A stretch of DNA of 64,000 bases from Winogradskyella sp. (GTDB taxonomy: Bacteria > Bacteroidota > Bacteroidia > Flavobacteriales > Flavobacteriaceae), in assembly GCF_003712105.1 (NCBI RefSeq), contig NZ_RHLG01000002.1, forward strand, positions 620,001 through 684,000. Reading direction: 5' to 3'. Numbering within the stretch: position 1 is the stretch's first letter; each line of letters opens with the position of its first letter. Shown piece after piece: positions 55,858 to 64,000 of this stretch. Below the pieces are notes generated by a model that saw only the letters and a list, made by a program, of their open reading frames with translations, did not search any database and was not told the origin of the DNA. Position numbers and translations under genes: made by a program.

Positions 55858-56505
55858 CTATCTTCCGAATAATCCACCTAGTAATCCGCCTAATCCACCT
55901 TTTTTCTTAGATCCTCCTAATACCATACCCGCAACATCATCAATTACACTTCCATCTCCGTCTGAGTCTAATACTTGCTCTAAAAAGGTTTGTTCTTTAG
56001 TTACTGCACCGCTTTGACTAGCTCCGCCTAACAATCCACCTAATAATCCACCAAGATCACTTTGAGAACTTACATTAGTTTGGCGTGCTTGTTTACCCAA
56101 AATCCCCATTAATATTGGTGCAGCAATTTTTAGTATATTACCCACTGAACCGGCATCTATACCAGCTTTTTGACCAATGACTTGCTCAACACCACCTTGT
56201 CTATTTCCTAAAACATGACCAAGAATTTTTCCACCATCAATTTTTACATCATCATTAACGCCACCATTAAACAAATCTCCTAAATTGTCTAAGATACTAC
56301 CATCATGCTTACCATTTAAAGCACCTATTAATCCTTGTGCTCCCTGAGGAGTAGAAGCATTGCGCTCCATGGCTTTCATTAATACTGGTAAAGCCATTGT
56401 TAATACACTACTCGTTTTATTTTGGTCTGTCCCTGTAGAACCAGATACACCACTTATAATGGTTTTACCTAAATCACTGTTTAATAAGTCGAAAATTCCT
56501 GCCAT
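55858..56505 (-). CDS. DUF937 domain-containing protein
   Basis: This 215-residue protein is rich in Gly and Leu. The N-terminal DUF937 segment (FDLLNSDLGKTIISGVSGS) and repeating LLGGLLGG stretches are typical. A calcium-loop-like DSDGDGSVIDD lies near residue 178, with acidic residues at alternate positions like an EF-hand loop. There is no signal peptide. Function is unknown; related proteins bind or form assemblies. It is flanked by hairpins at 55807 and 56548, so it is a single-gene unit. Confidence 0.88.
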   Translation of the reverse strand: MAGIFDLLNSDLGKTIISGVSGSTGTDQNKTSSVLTMALPVLMKAMERNASTPQGAQGLIGALNGKHDGSILDNLGDLFNGGVNDDVKIDGGKILGHVLGNRQGGVEQVIGQKAGIDAGSVGNILKIAAPILMGILGKQARQTNVSSQSDLGGLLGGLLGGASQSGAVTKEQTFLEQVLDSDGDGSVIDDVAGMVLGGSKKKGGLGGLLGGLFGR

Positions 56506-56547
56506 TGTTTGTTTAAATTAAGGTTATAAATTTCTAATTGAAAGGTA

Positions 56548-56576
56548 CAAAAAAAGTCCTAACATATATTAGGACT
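56548..56576 (-). terminator. terminator of the serC-serA-like unit
   Basis: AGTCCTAA/TTAGGACT with a 6-nt loop and an A-run that gives a U-tract on the minus strand. Confidence 0.78.
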
Positions 56577-56604
56577 CTATTGTTCTAAAAAAGTCACAAA
56601 AAAC

Positions 56605-57558
56605 TTAATTTTTTAAAATATCAATTATTTGTGTTGCCAATTCTACACCAATTCTATCTTGTGCTTCACTAGTGGCTGCGCCTGTATGTGGTGTTAATGA
56701 CAATGCAGGATTCATAAGTAATTGAATTTCTGGCTGCGGCTCTTTTTCAAACACATCCAACGCCGCTCTTGCAACTTTACCGCTTTCAATTGCTTTTACA
56801 AGTGCAACCTCGTTAATCACGCCACCACGAGCTGCATTTGCAATGATTACGCCGTCTTTCATTTGATTTAATTCAGCGTCATCAATAATATAATCTTTCT
56901 GGGCAGGAACATGCAATGTTAAAAAATCTGCCTGTTTTAAAACGTCTTCCTTTGAAATCGTAGTGATATCGAAACTTAATTTTTGACCATCAAAAAAGTC
57001 CAACTCCAGCGTAGTATTTTCTATAAATGGATCAAAAGCAACAACCTTCATCCCAGCACCAATAGCAACCTTTGCTGTTGCTTGGCCGATTCGTCCAAAA
57101 CCAATAACTCCAAGCGTTTTACCTTTTAGCTCTGTGCCTTTAGCATACGCTTTCTTAAGTTTTTTGAAATTGCTATCGCCTTCAAGTGGCATATCTCTGT
57201 TTGAGTTATGTAGAAATCTTGCTAAACCATAAAAATGACCAAATACTAGTTCTGCTACAGAATGCGAAGATGCGGCAGGTGTATTTATAACGTGTAGTCC
57301 TTTTTCTCTTGCATATTCAACATCAATGTTATCCATACCAACACCACCGCGTCCAATTATTTTCAAACCTGGGCAGTTATCTATAATATCTTTTCTAACC
57401 TTTGTAGCACTTCGTACTAAAAGTACACTAATATCTTTGTCGTTTATGTAATTCTGGAGTTGTTCTTGTGCGACAGTAGTTGTAGATACCTCAAAACCTG
57501 CCGCTTCTAGCGCATCAATACCACTTTGAGAAACACCATCGTTTGCTAAAACTTTCAT
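56605..57558 (-). CDS. D-2-hydroxyacid dehydrogenase (3-phosphoglycerate dehydrogenase-like)
   Basis: This 317-residue protein has the NAD-binding GFGRIGQATAKVA near residue 155, the IGRGGVGMDNIDVEYA segment near 74 and the catalytic Arg (ANAARGGVINE), Glu (FEKEPQPE) and His (TPHTGAAT) in the expected order. It lacks the C-terminal ACT domain of E. coli SerA, so serine feedback through that domain is absent. Placement directly after serC (25 bp) supports phosphoglycerate oxidation as the first step of serine synthesis. Confidence 0.88.
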   Translation of the reverse strand: MKVLANDGVSQSGIDALEAAGFEVSTTTVAQEQLQNYINDKDISVLLVRSATKVRKDIIDNCPGLKIIGRGGVGMDNIDVEYAREKGLHVINTPAASSHSVAELVFGHFYGLARFLHNSNRDMPLEGDSNFKKLKKAYAKGTELKGKTLGVIGFGRIGQATAKVAIGAGMKVVAFDPFIENTTLELDFFDGQKLSFDITTISKEDVLKQADFLTLHVPAQKDYIIDDAELNQMKDGVIIANAARGGVINEVALVKAIESGKVARAALDVFEKEPQPEIQLLMNPALSLTPHTGAATSEAQDRIGVELATQIIDILKN

Positions 57559-57582
57559 ATATATTTTATTCTATTTTTTTTG

Positions 57583-58647
57583 TTACGCTTTACTTTCTAA
57601 TTCACTCATCACCTCAACTAATACCTTAACACTATCTAATGACAAGGCATTATACATTGAAGCTCTATAACCACCAACACTTCTATGTCCATTAAGACCA
57701 TTAATTCCTGCCTCTTTCCACATGGCATCAAAAGTTTCCTTTAGATTTTCATTTTCTAATGTAAAAGTAGCGTTCATGAAAGAACGGTCTTCCTTAACTG
57801 AATATCCTTTGAAAAGTGGATTTAAATCAATTTCAGAATAGATTAAACGCGCTTTTTTCTCATTCTCTTCTTCAATGGCTTTAATTCCACCTAAATCTTT
57901 TAACCATTGCATCGTAAGCATAGATACATATACTGCAAAAACTGGTGGTGTATTAAACATACTGCCTTTACCTATATGAACTTTATAATCCATCATTGAT
58001 GGAATTTTTCGCGATACCTTACCAAGAATATCTTCTTTAACCACAACTAGTGTTGTTCCAGCCGGTCCCATGTTTTTTTGAGCCCCAGCGTAGATTAAAT
58101 CAAACTGGGTAAAATCTAAAGTTCTAGAGAAGATATCGCTACTCATATCACATACCATTGGTATTGGTGATTTTGGGAAATTCTTTATCTGAGTTCCAAA
58201 GATTGTATTGTTGGATGTACAATGGAAGTAATCGTAATCTTCAGGGATTTCGTATCCTTTAGGAATATAGTTAAAACCACCACTTTCTGATGAAGCTACC
58301 TCGTAAATGTCATCATAGATTCTAGCTTCCTTTATTGATTTAGAACTCCATGTACCAGTATTAAGATATCCAGCACGTTTCTCTAACATATTAAGCGCAA
58401 CCATTAAAAACTGAGTACTTGCGCCACCTTGAAGAAATAAAGCCTTATAACCTTTACCTTCTAAACCTAGCAGTTCTAAAGCCAAAGAGCGCGCTTTTTC
58501 CATCACGTCAACAAATGGTTTACTACGATGTGATATTTCGATTAGAGATAAACCATTATCAAAATCTAAAAGTGCTTCTGATGCTTTTTGCATTACTGAT
58601 TTTGGCAGCACACATGGTCCTGCACTAAAGTTGTGTTTTTTAATCAT
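57583..58647 (-). CDS. serC: phosphoserine aminotransferase
   Basis: This 354-residue type I fold PLP enzyme starts KKHNFSAGPCVLP and has the FLQGGASTQF phosphate-binding loop near residue 71. The catalytic lysine is in the AGAQKNMGPAG segment near residue 191. It ends with the HRSVGGYRASMYNAL motif. It transaminates 3-phosphohydroxypyruvate with glutamate. A CACCTTTGCA sequence on the minus strand at about 58676-58667 is a weak -7 box. Confidence 0.96.
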   Translation of the reverse strand: MIKKHNFSAGPCVLPKSVMQKASEALLDFDNGLSLIEISHRSKPFVDVMEKARSLALELLGLEGKGYKALFLQGGASTQFLMVALNMLEKRAGYLNTGTWSSKSIKEARIYDDIYEVASSESGGFNYIPKGYEIPEDYDYFHCTSNNTIFGTQIKNFPKSPIPMVCDMSSDIFSRTLDFTQFDLIYAGAQKNMGPAGTTLVVVKEDILGKVSRKIPSMMDYKVHIGKGSMFNTPPVFAVYVSMLTMQWLKDLGGIKAIEEENEKKARLIYSEIDLNPLFKGYSVKEDRSFMNATFTLENENLKETFDAMWKEAGINGLNGHRSVGGYRASMYNALSLDSVKVLVEVMSELESKA

Positions 58648-58721
58648 GGTGTATTAATTTAACCTCTGCAAAGGTGACGATTATAAAAGAAATTACCATT
58701 AAGAAATTGATAATTTTTAGG

Positions 58722-59768
58722 CTATAATTTCAACAAGAAATCAACAGTATCGACATTATCCGCATAATTCCATAATTGAGGGTTTTGAGATGCTCCAAAT
58801 AAAATTTCATCAGCTAAAAAGCCATTAGCTACTACACATTGTATATTATCTTCTTGAGTTTTAAGAAGTGTTTGAAGTTCCTCAACACTATTGTAGTATT
58901 CATAGAAAAGCGTAGCAATGGGGGAACCAAAACTTTTATCTTCTTTTATCATTAGGAAACCATTCTCTAACATATCGAACTCACTCATTAAATACACCGC
59001 CTTGTTGTAATCGTAATTATTGGCATACTTTGTTTCGTTAATAATGTCTTTCCACTTAAAAATGGCCTTAAAAAATTCATCAAAGTTATAACCATTAGGG
59101 ACGTAAAGTTTTGAAACGTTTCTGCAACCCAAACCGTAGTATCTAAAAATATCATCGGATAGGGCTTCTAAGTCTTCTTGCGATTCATCACCAGTAAGTA
59201 CAGCTATCGAGTTTCGATTCTTTCGTATTATAGCCGGTTTGTCTTTGAAGTAATATTCAAAATATCGTGCAGTATTATTACTACCTGTAGCAATAACAGC
59301 ATCAAAATCTGTAAGTTTTTCTTCAGTAAATTTTATTTTCCCTTTAAAGCCCGGCTCAACAAACTCCAAATATTTTGATAAAAAGGGAAGAAGGTGCTTG
59401 TCGTTAGAAGATTGTTTCACCAACACTTTATGACCAGATAATAGAACGCTTAAAAAATCATGAAAACCTACTAAGGGTATATTACCTGCCATAATTATGG
59501 CTATGTTTTTAGTATCGATGTTTGTAAAACTGTAATTACTAGTCCAAATAGTTAAATTTTTTTCCGATAGATTATCTGCCCAAGATTGCAAGGCAAAGGC
59601 AAGATTCTTCTTTGTAAACCAACCATTAGATTCCTCAGCTAACTTCAACTGATGTTTAAATCCATCGATTAGACTTTTATCTATATCAGCTTCTTTTGGT
59701 GAAGGTGTAAACTGACTTAAAAAGTTGCCCAATTTTACAAAAGCGTTAACTCTTTGTTGTAATTCCAT
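58722..59768 (-). CDS. acyl-CoA reductase (LuxC-like)
   Basis: This 348-residue protein starts at ATG 59768 (MELQQRVNAFVKLGNFL), the family-typical start; the frame extends back to 59891 with implausible sequence that would cover the promoter. It has an aldehyde-dehydrogenase-like fold with AIIMAGNIPLVGFHDFLSVLLSG near residue 90 and a GCRNVSKLYVP segment near 213 that carries the catalytic Cys. LuxC reduces acyl groups to aldehydes with NADPH, but the flavobacterial version has no luciferase genes. It is divergent from a ferredoxin gene. Confidence 0.85.
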   Translation of the reverse strand: MELQQRVNAFVKLGNFLSQFTPSPKEADIDKSLIDGFKHQLKLAEESNGWFTKKNLAFALQSWADNLSEKNLTIWTSNYSFTNIDTKNIAIIMAGNIPLVGFHDFLSVLLSGHKVLVKQSSNDKHLLPFLSKYLEFVEPGFKGKIKFTEEKLTDFDAVIATGSNNTARYFEYYFKDKPAIIRKNRNSIAVLTGDESQEDLEALSDDIFRYYGLGCRNVSKLYVPNGYNFDEFFKAIFKWKDIINETKYANNYDYNKAVYLMSEFDMLENGFLMIKEDKSFGSPIATLFYEYYNSVEELQTLLKTQEDNIQCVVANGFLADEILFGASQNPQLWNYADNVDTVDFLLKL

Positions 59769-59798
59769 ACATGGTTTGGTAATAAATGGTTTTGGCTT

Positions 59799-59820
59799 TA
59801 TTTTTGCATCTGCAAAATTA
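59799..59820. promoter_or_regulatory. overlapping face-to-face promoters of ferredoxin and acyl-CoA reductase genes
   Basis: On the plus strand TTTG (59775-59778) with 20 nt spacing leads to TATTTTTG (59799-59806). On the minus strand TAATTTTG lies at 59820-59813. Their TTTTGCA ends form the dyad TTTTGCA-TC-TGCAAAA (59802-59817), so each start site lies in the other promoter. No clear minus-strand -33 element was seen. Confidence 0.65.
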
Positions 59821-59887
59821 CGGAAACGAAATGAGCAAGAAAAGGTTTGATTTTGATAAATGACTATGATTTGCGAATTAAATCTGA

Positions 59888-60283
<396 letters not shown>

Positions 60284-60306
60284 AAATCAAGCTATATATT
60301 TCATCC

Positions 60307-60334
60307 AAACCCAAGTTATTGCTTGGGTTTTTTT
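60307..60334 (+). terminator. terminator of the ferredoxin gene
   Basis: AAACCCAAG/CTTGGGTTT with a 6-nt loop and a T-run. The core resembles the hairpin at 61385. Confidence 0.88.
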
Positions 60335-60418
60335 ATGTCTAATTTGTAAGTAATTAGCTAATAAAAAATAATCCTTAAATTAGTGATGATAAATTTTTGA
60401 AAATCAAATCACTAGCTT

Positions 60419-61366
60419 ATGAAAAGGTTTTTCAAAATTATACTTTGCTTCTTTTGTATCATGGCATTTAATTGCGATGATGATGACGATACCATTTCTC
60501 TTGGCCTTCTTGCTCAACATCGTGGCATTTATATTAATGATTTTTATACTGCCGGAATTTTAGGAAATTCAGTTTTAGAAGACAATTTAATAGATTGGAT
60601 AGATGTCAATGATTTTACCGATGTTTATCTATATAATATAGGTGCTGCACTCGGAGATGGTTTGGATAATGATCTGCGGATTTTTGTAGATAAGGCGCAC
60701 GATGCAATGCCTTATCTTAGAGTTTCTTTTATTTCTGCTGGATTTGGAGATTCCTTTACTGAAATTGAACATTACCATGATGGACGAAGAGATAGTAGAC
60801 CAGACGGCATACTTAGTGAAATAGAATTCTGGAATTCAGGCATGGACTACGCATCAAATTATGCGCCATGGATTGATAAAGTCAATGACTTAAAATTTAC
60901 ACCACCACCTGGAGAAACTGTACCTCTAAATCCTGGAGTTACTCGTCAGTTTTATATTGGTAAAATAAAAGACCCAGGATTGCCACCAAGTCTTACTATT
61001 GCTAAAGAGTTAGTAACGCATCATGATGAAATATTTTTGACGAATTATCATACAGATGCCTGGGAACTATCTAGTTCTACAGCAGAGAATTCAATAGTTA
61101 ACAAACTTAATTTATTGTCTCAAGCAGGTATGGAGTTGAATAAAGAAGTGAATATTGTTATTCTCTTCAATGTAAATCAAACATCGGCTTCTCCAGAAAT
61201 TTGGGATTATTTCTCTACAACAGGAATGAATAATGAGTTTGAAGATGCTTACGTTGAATGGTTTAATGACTACGATGCGAGTACAGATATTACGAATAAA
61301 GCCTACCTGAATATAAAAGGCTTTGGTATTTACAGATATACTGATGCTATTTTAGCGAGACCTTGA
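60419..61366 (+). CDS. lipoprotein of unknown function, 315 residues
   Basis: The protein has a lipobox (MAFNC, C19) followed by DDDDDT, an acidic stretch often seen in surface-exported Bacteroidota lipoproteins. The mature part looks like a compact alpha/beta domain. It has WIDVNDFTDVYLYNIGAALG near residue 60, HYHDGRRDSRPDGI near 120, KELVTHHDEIFLTNYHTDAWE near 200 and NIVILFNVNQTSASPEIWDY near 245. The pattern recalls a TIM-barrel-like enzyme without a clear catalytic Glu pair. I recognise no family. It is monocistronic between two similar hairpins. Confidence 0.68.
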   Translation: MKRFFKIILCFFCIMAFNCDDDDDTISLGLLAQHRGIYINDFYTAGILGNSVLEDNLIDWIDVNDFTDVYLYNIGAALGDGLDNDLRIFVDKAHDAMPYLRVSFISAGFGDSFTEIEHYHDGRRDSRPDGILSEIEFWNSGMDYASNYAPWIDKVNDLKFTPPPGETVPLNPGVTRQFYIGKIKDPGLPPSLTIAKELVTHHDEIFLTNYHTDAWELSSSTAENSIVNKLNLLSQAGMELNKEVNIVILFNVNQTSASPEIWDYFSTTGMNNEFEDAYVEWFNDYDASTDITNKAYLNIKGFGIYRYTDAILARP

Positions 61367-61384
61367 GAGAATCTTAATTAAAAC

Positions 61385-61420
61385 AAACAACCCAAGCATT
61401 TCTGCTTGGGTTGTTTTTAT
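61385..61420. terminator. bidirectional terminator between two lipoprotein genes
   Basis: A 14-bp stem (AAACAACCCAAGCA/TGCTTGGGTTGTTT) with a 4-nt loop. It is symmetrical enough to end both convergent transcripts. Confidence 0.9.
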
Positions 61421-61425
61421 GGTTT

Positions 61426-62592
61426 TTAAAGTGCTTTCTTGTTTGCCTGCTTTTTCATGACTTTCAAAACCTCTTTGCTAAATGATAATCTACCGTTTTC
61501 ATCAGCTGTTTTTTGTTGAATATACGCTCGTTTTTTCTTGAGCAATTCCTTTAACTTGGCATTGTCTACTTTACGTTTTTGTGACAGGTTCTTCACAATG
61601 GCTTCTTTTTCCTCTAGAGTTTTACCTTTTAAATTATCAGGAAGCTTATCATCTTCAATATCTTCTATTTTAAAATCACCTTTATCGTAATCACTTACTA
61701 TTTCTTGATAACCATAGAGTACTTTTTGCCCAGCTTTACTCTGTTTGTATTCAGCACGCGCGCTATTAGCTGTTGCTGAACCACTTTCATAGACAGCCAT
61801 CGACTTAGCTTTTTTACTGTAATTAAGGGTTCTTTCGCTTTGAGTCCCATAATACATACGAGTATCGTCAATATTTCGCGACAAGCGATTTATGTCGTCG
61901 TCATAAGGCGTGGCAATGGCATAGTCTTGAGCATCTTGGTCTAGCATTAAAAATTCGCCATTAGTACACGATGCCATATTTTTAAAGTGTGGAATTGCCT
62001 CACGACAGGCATTGCCTAATTTAATCGTATTGATAGTAATTCCTTTTTCTGCAGCTAGCCTACAGCTTTTAGTATATTTTACATCATCTTGATAGTCCAT
62101 ATGTGGTGGACAGTCGCCAACAACAAAGATGGTTCTATAGGTTTTTTTATCTGTTGACCATTGCATTTGAGTTATGGCTTCATGCAGTCCTTGATTAACA
62201 CTTTCTGGTGAATCGCCACCACCAGCGGCGTTAATTTCTAAAAGTTCTGTATAAGCCTCATCAAGATCTGTAGTCATGGCAATTTGTTTTGTGACAAAAT
62301 CATCGCCACGATCTCGATAAAATACCATACCCATTTTTAGGGTGTCGATATCACCGTCTTGTGCCAATTCACTAACGATATCCCAAATTTTTTCTTTGGC
62401 TGTACCAATTAAACCACTCATGCTACCTGTAGCATCAAGGCAAAATACTATTTCTGCATTTTTTGTTGGATGAAGTGCCTTGGTTTCTAAAACGATAGCA
62501 ACATTATCTGTGTCTATGTCTTTTGTACTTAAATTTTTCTTGCAATTAAGGAATATGATTCCCAGGATAAGAATCGAAATCTTTGTTTTCAT
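61426..62592 (-). CDS. von Willebrand factor type A domain lipoprotein
   Basis: This 388-residue protein has a lipobox (LNC, C17). A VWA domain (residues 45-225) has the MIDAS motif DATGSMS at D53/T55/S57 and a GGGDSPESVNQG segment near residue 125 that gives the later metal-site Thr/Ser region. The C-terminal third is charged and helical (LKGKTLEEKEAIVKNLSQ). VWA lipoproteins bind metal and protein partners outside the cytoplasm; none is identified here. The gene converges on the other lipoprotein gene. Confidence 0.87.
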   Translation of the reverse strand: MKTKISILILGIIFLNCKKNLSTKDIDTDNVAIVLETKALHPTKNAEIVFCLDATGSMSGLIGTAKEKIWDIVSELAQDGDIDTLKMGMVFYRDRGDDFVTKQIAMTTDLDEAYTELLEINAAGGGDSPESVNQGLHEAITQMQWSTDKKTYRTIFVVGDCPPHMDYQDDVKYTKSCRLAAEKGITINTIKLGNACREAIPHFKNMASCTNGEFLMLDQDAQDYAIATPYDDDINRLSRNIDDTRMYYGTQSERTLNYSKKAKSMAVYESGSATANSARAEYKQSKAGQKVLYGYQEIVSDYDKGDFKIEDIEDDKLPDNLKGKTLEEKEAIVKNLSQKRKVDNAKLKELLKKKRAYIQQKTADENGRLSFSKEVLKVMKKQANKKAL

Positions 62593-62747
62593 ATTTTTTG
62601 ATTTGATGAATTTTGAGCTAATCTAAAATTGAGTCCACTAAATAAAAATCAATATTGAGTAAACAAAGAATCCTAATGAGTAAACTATGGTAATGAATGA
62701 GTGACTTTTTGCATTTATAATTTCAATATTTATTTATTCTAATTAAC

Positions 62748-62755
62748 TACATTTG
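62748..62755 (+). promoter_or_regulatory. -7 box of ychF
   Basis: TACATTTG followed by CA lies 22 nt before the ychF start codon. No convincing -33 element was found at 19-20 nt. Confidence 0.5.
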
Positions 62756-62777
62756 CAATCGCTAAAAATTAAGTGAT

Positions 62778-63872
62778 ATGAAAGCCGGAATCGTAGGATT
62801 ACCAAACGTAGGAAAATCAACCTTGTTTAACTGTTTATCTAATGCTAAAGCGCAAAGTGCAAATTTTCCGTTTTGTACTATTGAGCCTAATATTGGTGTG
62901 GTTAATGTTCCTGATCCAAGGTTGTCTAAATTAGAAGAGCTTGTTAATCCGGAGAAAGTAATACCTGCAACAGTAGAAATAGTTGACATTGCTGGTTTAG
63001 TTAAAGGTGCTAGTAAAGGTGAAGGATTAGGAAATCAATTTTTAGCAAATATTCGTGAAACTGATGCTATTCTTCATGTCTTGCGTTGTTTTGATAATGA
63101 TAATATAGTACATGTCGATGGTTCTGTTGACCCCATTAGGGATAAAGAAACTATTGATATGGAACTACAGTTAAAAGACCTTGAAACTGTAGAGAAAAAG
63201 CTTGATAAAGTTAAGCGTGCTGCCAAAACAGGTAATAAAGAGGCGCAAGCAGAGGAAGCTGTTCTTAATACCATTAAAGCAGGTTTGGAAGCTGGGACAT
63301 CAGTAAGAGCTTTAGAGTTTTCAGATGAAGATTATGCAGATTATGTAAAACCGTTACAATGCATAACAGACAAACCCGTAATGTATGTGTGCAATGTTGA
63401 TGAAGGTTCAGCAACCACTGGTAACACTTATGTGGAAAATGTACGTAAAGCTGTTGCTGAGGAAAATGCTGAGGTTTTAGTACTTGCAGTAGGTACTGAA
63501 GCAGATATCAATGAGCTCGATGATTACGAAGAACGCCAAATGTTCTTACAAGATATAGGACTTGACGAACCAGGTTCAGCTAAGTTGATTCGTGCAGCTT
63601 ACAAATTATTAAATCAGCAAACCTATTTTACTGCTGGGCAGAAAGAGGTTAGGGCTTGGACAGTCTCTGTCGGAGCTACTGGACCACAAGCTGCAGGTGT
63701 AATTCACACTGATTTTGAAAAAGGCTTTATTCGTGCTGAGGTAATCGCTTATGATGATTATGTATCATTAGGAAGCGAAGCAAAAGTTAAAGAAGCAGGT
63801 AAAATGCGCGTTGAAGGAAAAAATTACATCGTAAAGGATGGTGATGTAATGCATTTCTTGTTTAATGTGTAA
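62778..63872 (+). CDS. ychF: redox-regulated ATPase YchF (Obg-family)
   Basis: This 364-residue protein has G1 GLPNVGKST (residues 7-15), the switch segment [21 protein letters not shown] near 69, and NVDE near residue 205 in place of NKxD. That variant gives ATP over GTP preference in this family. A TGS/ubiquitin-like C-terminal domain follows from about residue 275 and ends [13 protein letters not shown]. It acts on ribosomes and stress responses in the cytoplasm. It is a single-gene unit followed by 128 bp without a gene I can support up to the window end. Confidence 0.95.
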   Translation: MKAGIVGLPNVGKSTLFNCLSNAKAQSANFPFCTIEPNIGVVNVPDPRLSKLEELVNPEKVIPATVEIVDIAGLVKGASKGEGLGNQFLANIRETDAILHVLRCFDNDNIVHVDGSVDPIRDKETIDMELQLKDLETVEKKLDKVKRAAKTGNKEAQAEEAVLNTIKAGLEAGTSVRALEFSDEDYADYVKPLQCITDKPVMYVCNVDEGSATTGNTYVENVRKAVAEENAEVLVLAVGTEADINELDDYEERQMFLQDIGLDEPGSAKLIRAAYKLLNQQTYFTAGQKEVRAWTVSVGATGPQAAGVIHTDFEKGFIRAEVIAYDDYVSLGSEAKVKEAGKMRVEGKNYIVKDGDVMHFLFNV

Positions 63873-64000
63873 ACTACTTTTGCAGATTCAAAATTCGATT
63901 TATTAGTTCTTAATATTCAGGCTAAAGTTTTTCAACAATAATCTACAGTTATTGTTAATTACTTTGTGTTACTGCTGTTTCATTTTTTAAGTTAGTATGC

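Overview
This is a low-GC, gene-dense, ordinary chromosomal stretch from a member of the Flavobacteriaceae (Bacteroidota). The assignment rests on a type IX secretion C-terminal sorting domain on a secreted protease, -7 promoter boxes of the TAnnTTTG type, a CAL67264-type small membrane protein, DUF5916, DUF6146-like and DUF937 proteins, a SusD-free TonB receptor locus, and the tsaD/tamB and serC/serA neighbourhoods. The genus cannot be fixed from sequence alone. I see no rRNA, tRNA, CRISPR array, insertion sequence or prophage.

Layout. 1-6.2 kb is housekeeping: a partial SAM methyltransferase, a PerM-type permease, a TrmH-family RNA methylase, a zinc-ribbon membrane protein, DUF4159 and DUF1223 proteins, RsmE, a parvulin-type isomerase and TsaD. 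6.3-13.8 kb holds TamB, then pfkA-gapA and a GlcNAc-kinase-like protein. 14-18.4 kb holds an M24 peptidase, an MFS carrier and a methylcrotonyl-type carboxylase beta subunit. 18.6-21.5 kb is a MarR-controlled group (FMN reductase, small GNAT, MarR, two pirins) with a shared palindromic operator. 21.6-23.5 kb is a CAL67264 protein plus EttA.

24.07-29.78 kb is a four-gene unit of a coiled-coil protein, an unknown protein, an AAA+ ATPase and another unknown protein. It is the best candidate for an undescribed system. A heptad-periodic inverted array lies between its first two genes. It is followed by the secreted protease (29.8-32.6 kb), an operon of two unknown membrane proteins with a SulP anion transporter (32.8-36.7 kb), and a Crp/Fnr regulator next to a DJ-1/PfpI lipoprotein and a beta-propeller protein, with a textbook CRP palindrome between them.

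39-48 kb carries a MarR-GNAT fusion, hutG and hutI (without hutU or hutH), fumC, a GntR regulator with serine hydrolase, and a LolD-type ATPase. 48-55.7 kb is outer-membrane biology: a DUF5916 protein and a TonB receptor flanked by a His-rich small protein and a lipoprotein, which suggests metal uptake. 55.8-60.3 kb is a serine-synthesis group (serC, serA-like) with a LuxC-type acyl-CoA reductase facing a 2[4Fe-4S] ferredoxin across overlapping promoters. The window ends with a lipoprotein, a VWA lipoprotein and YchF.

Starts were chosen by family length, signal peptides and promoter position. Where a shorter start than the longest open frame was preferred, the entry says so. No gene-free stretch exceeds 300 bases; the longest is 23789-24073.
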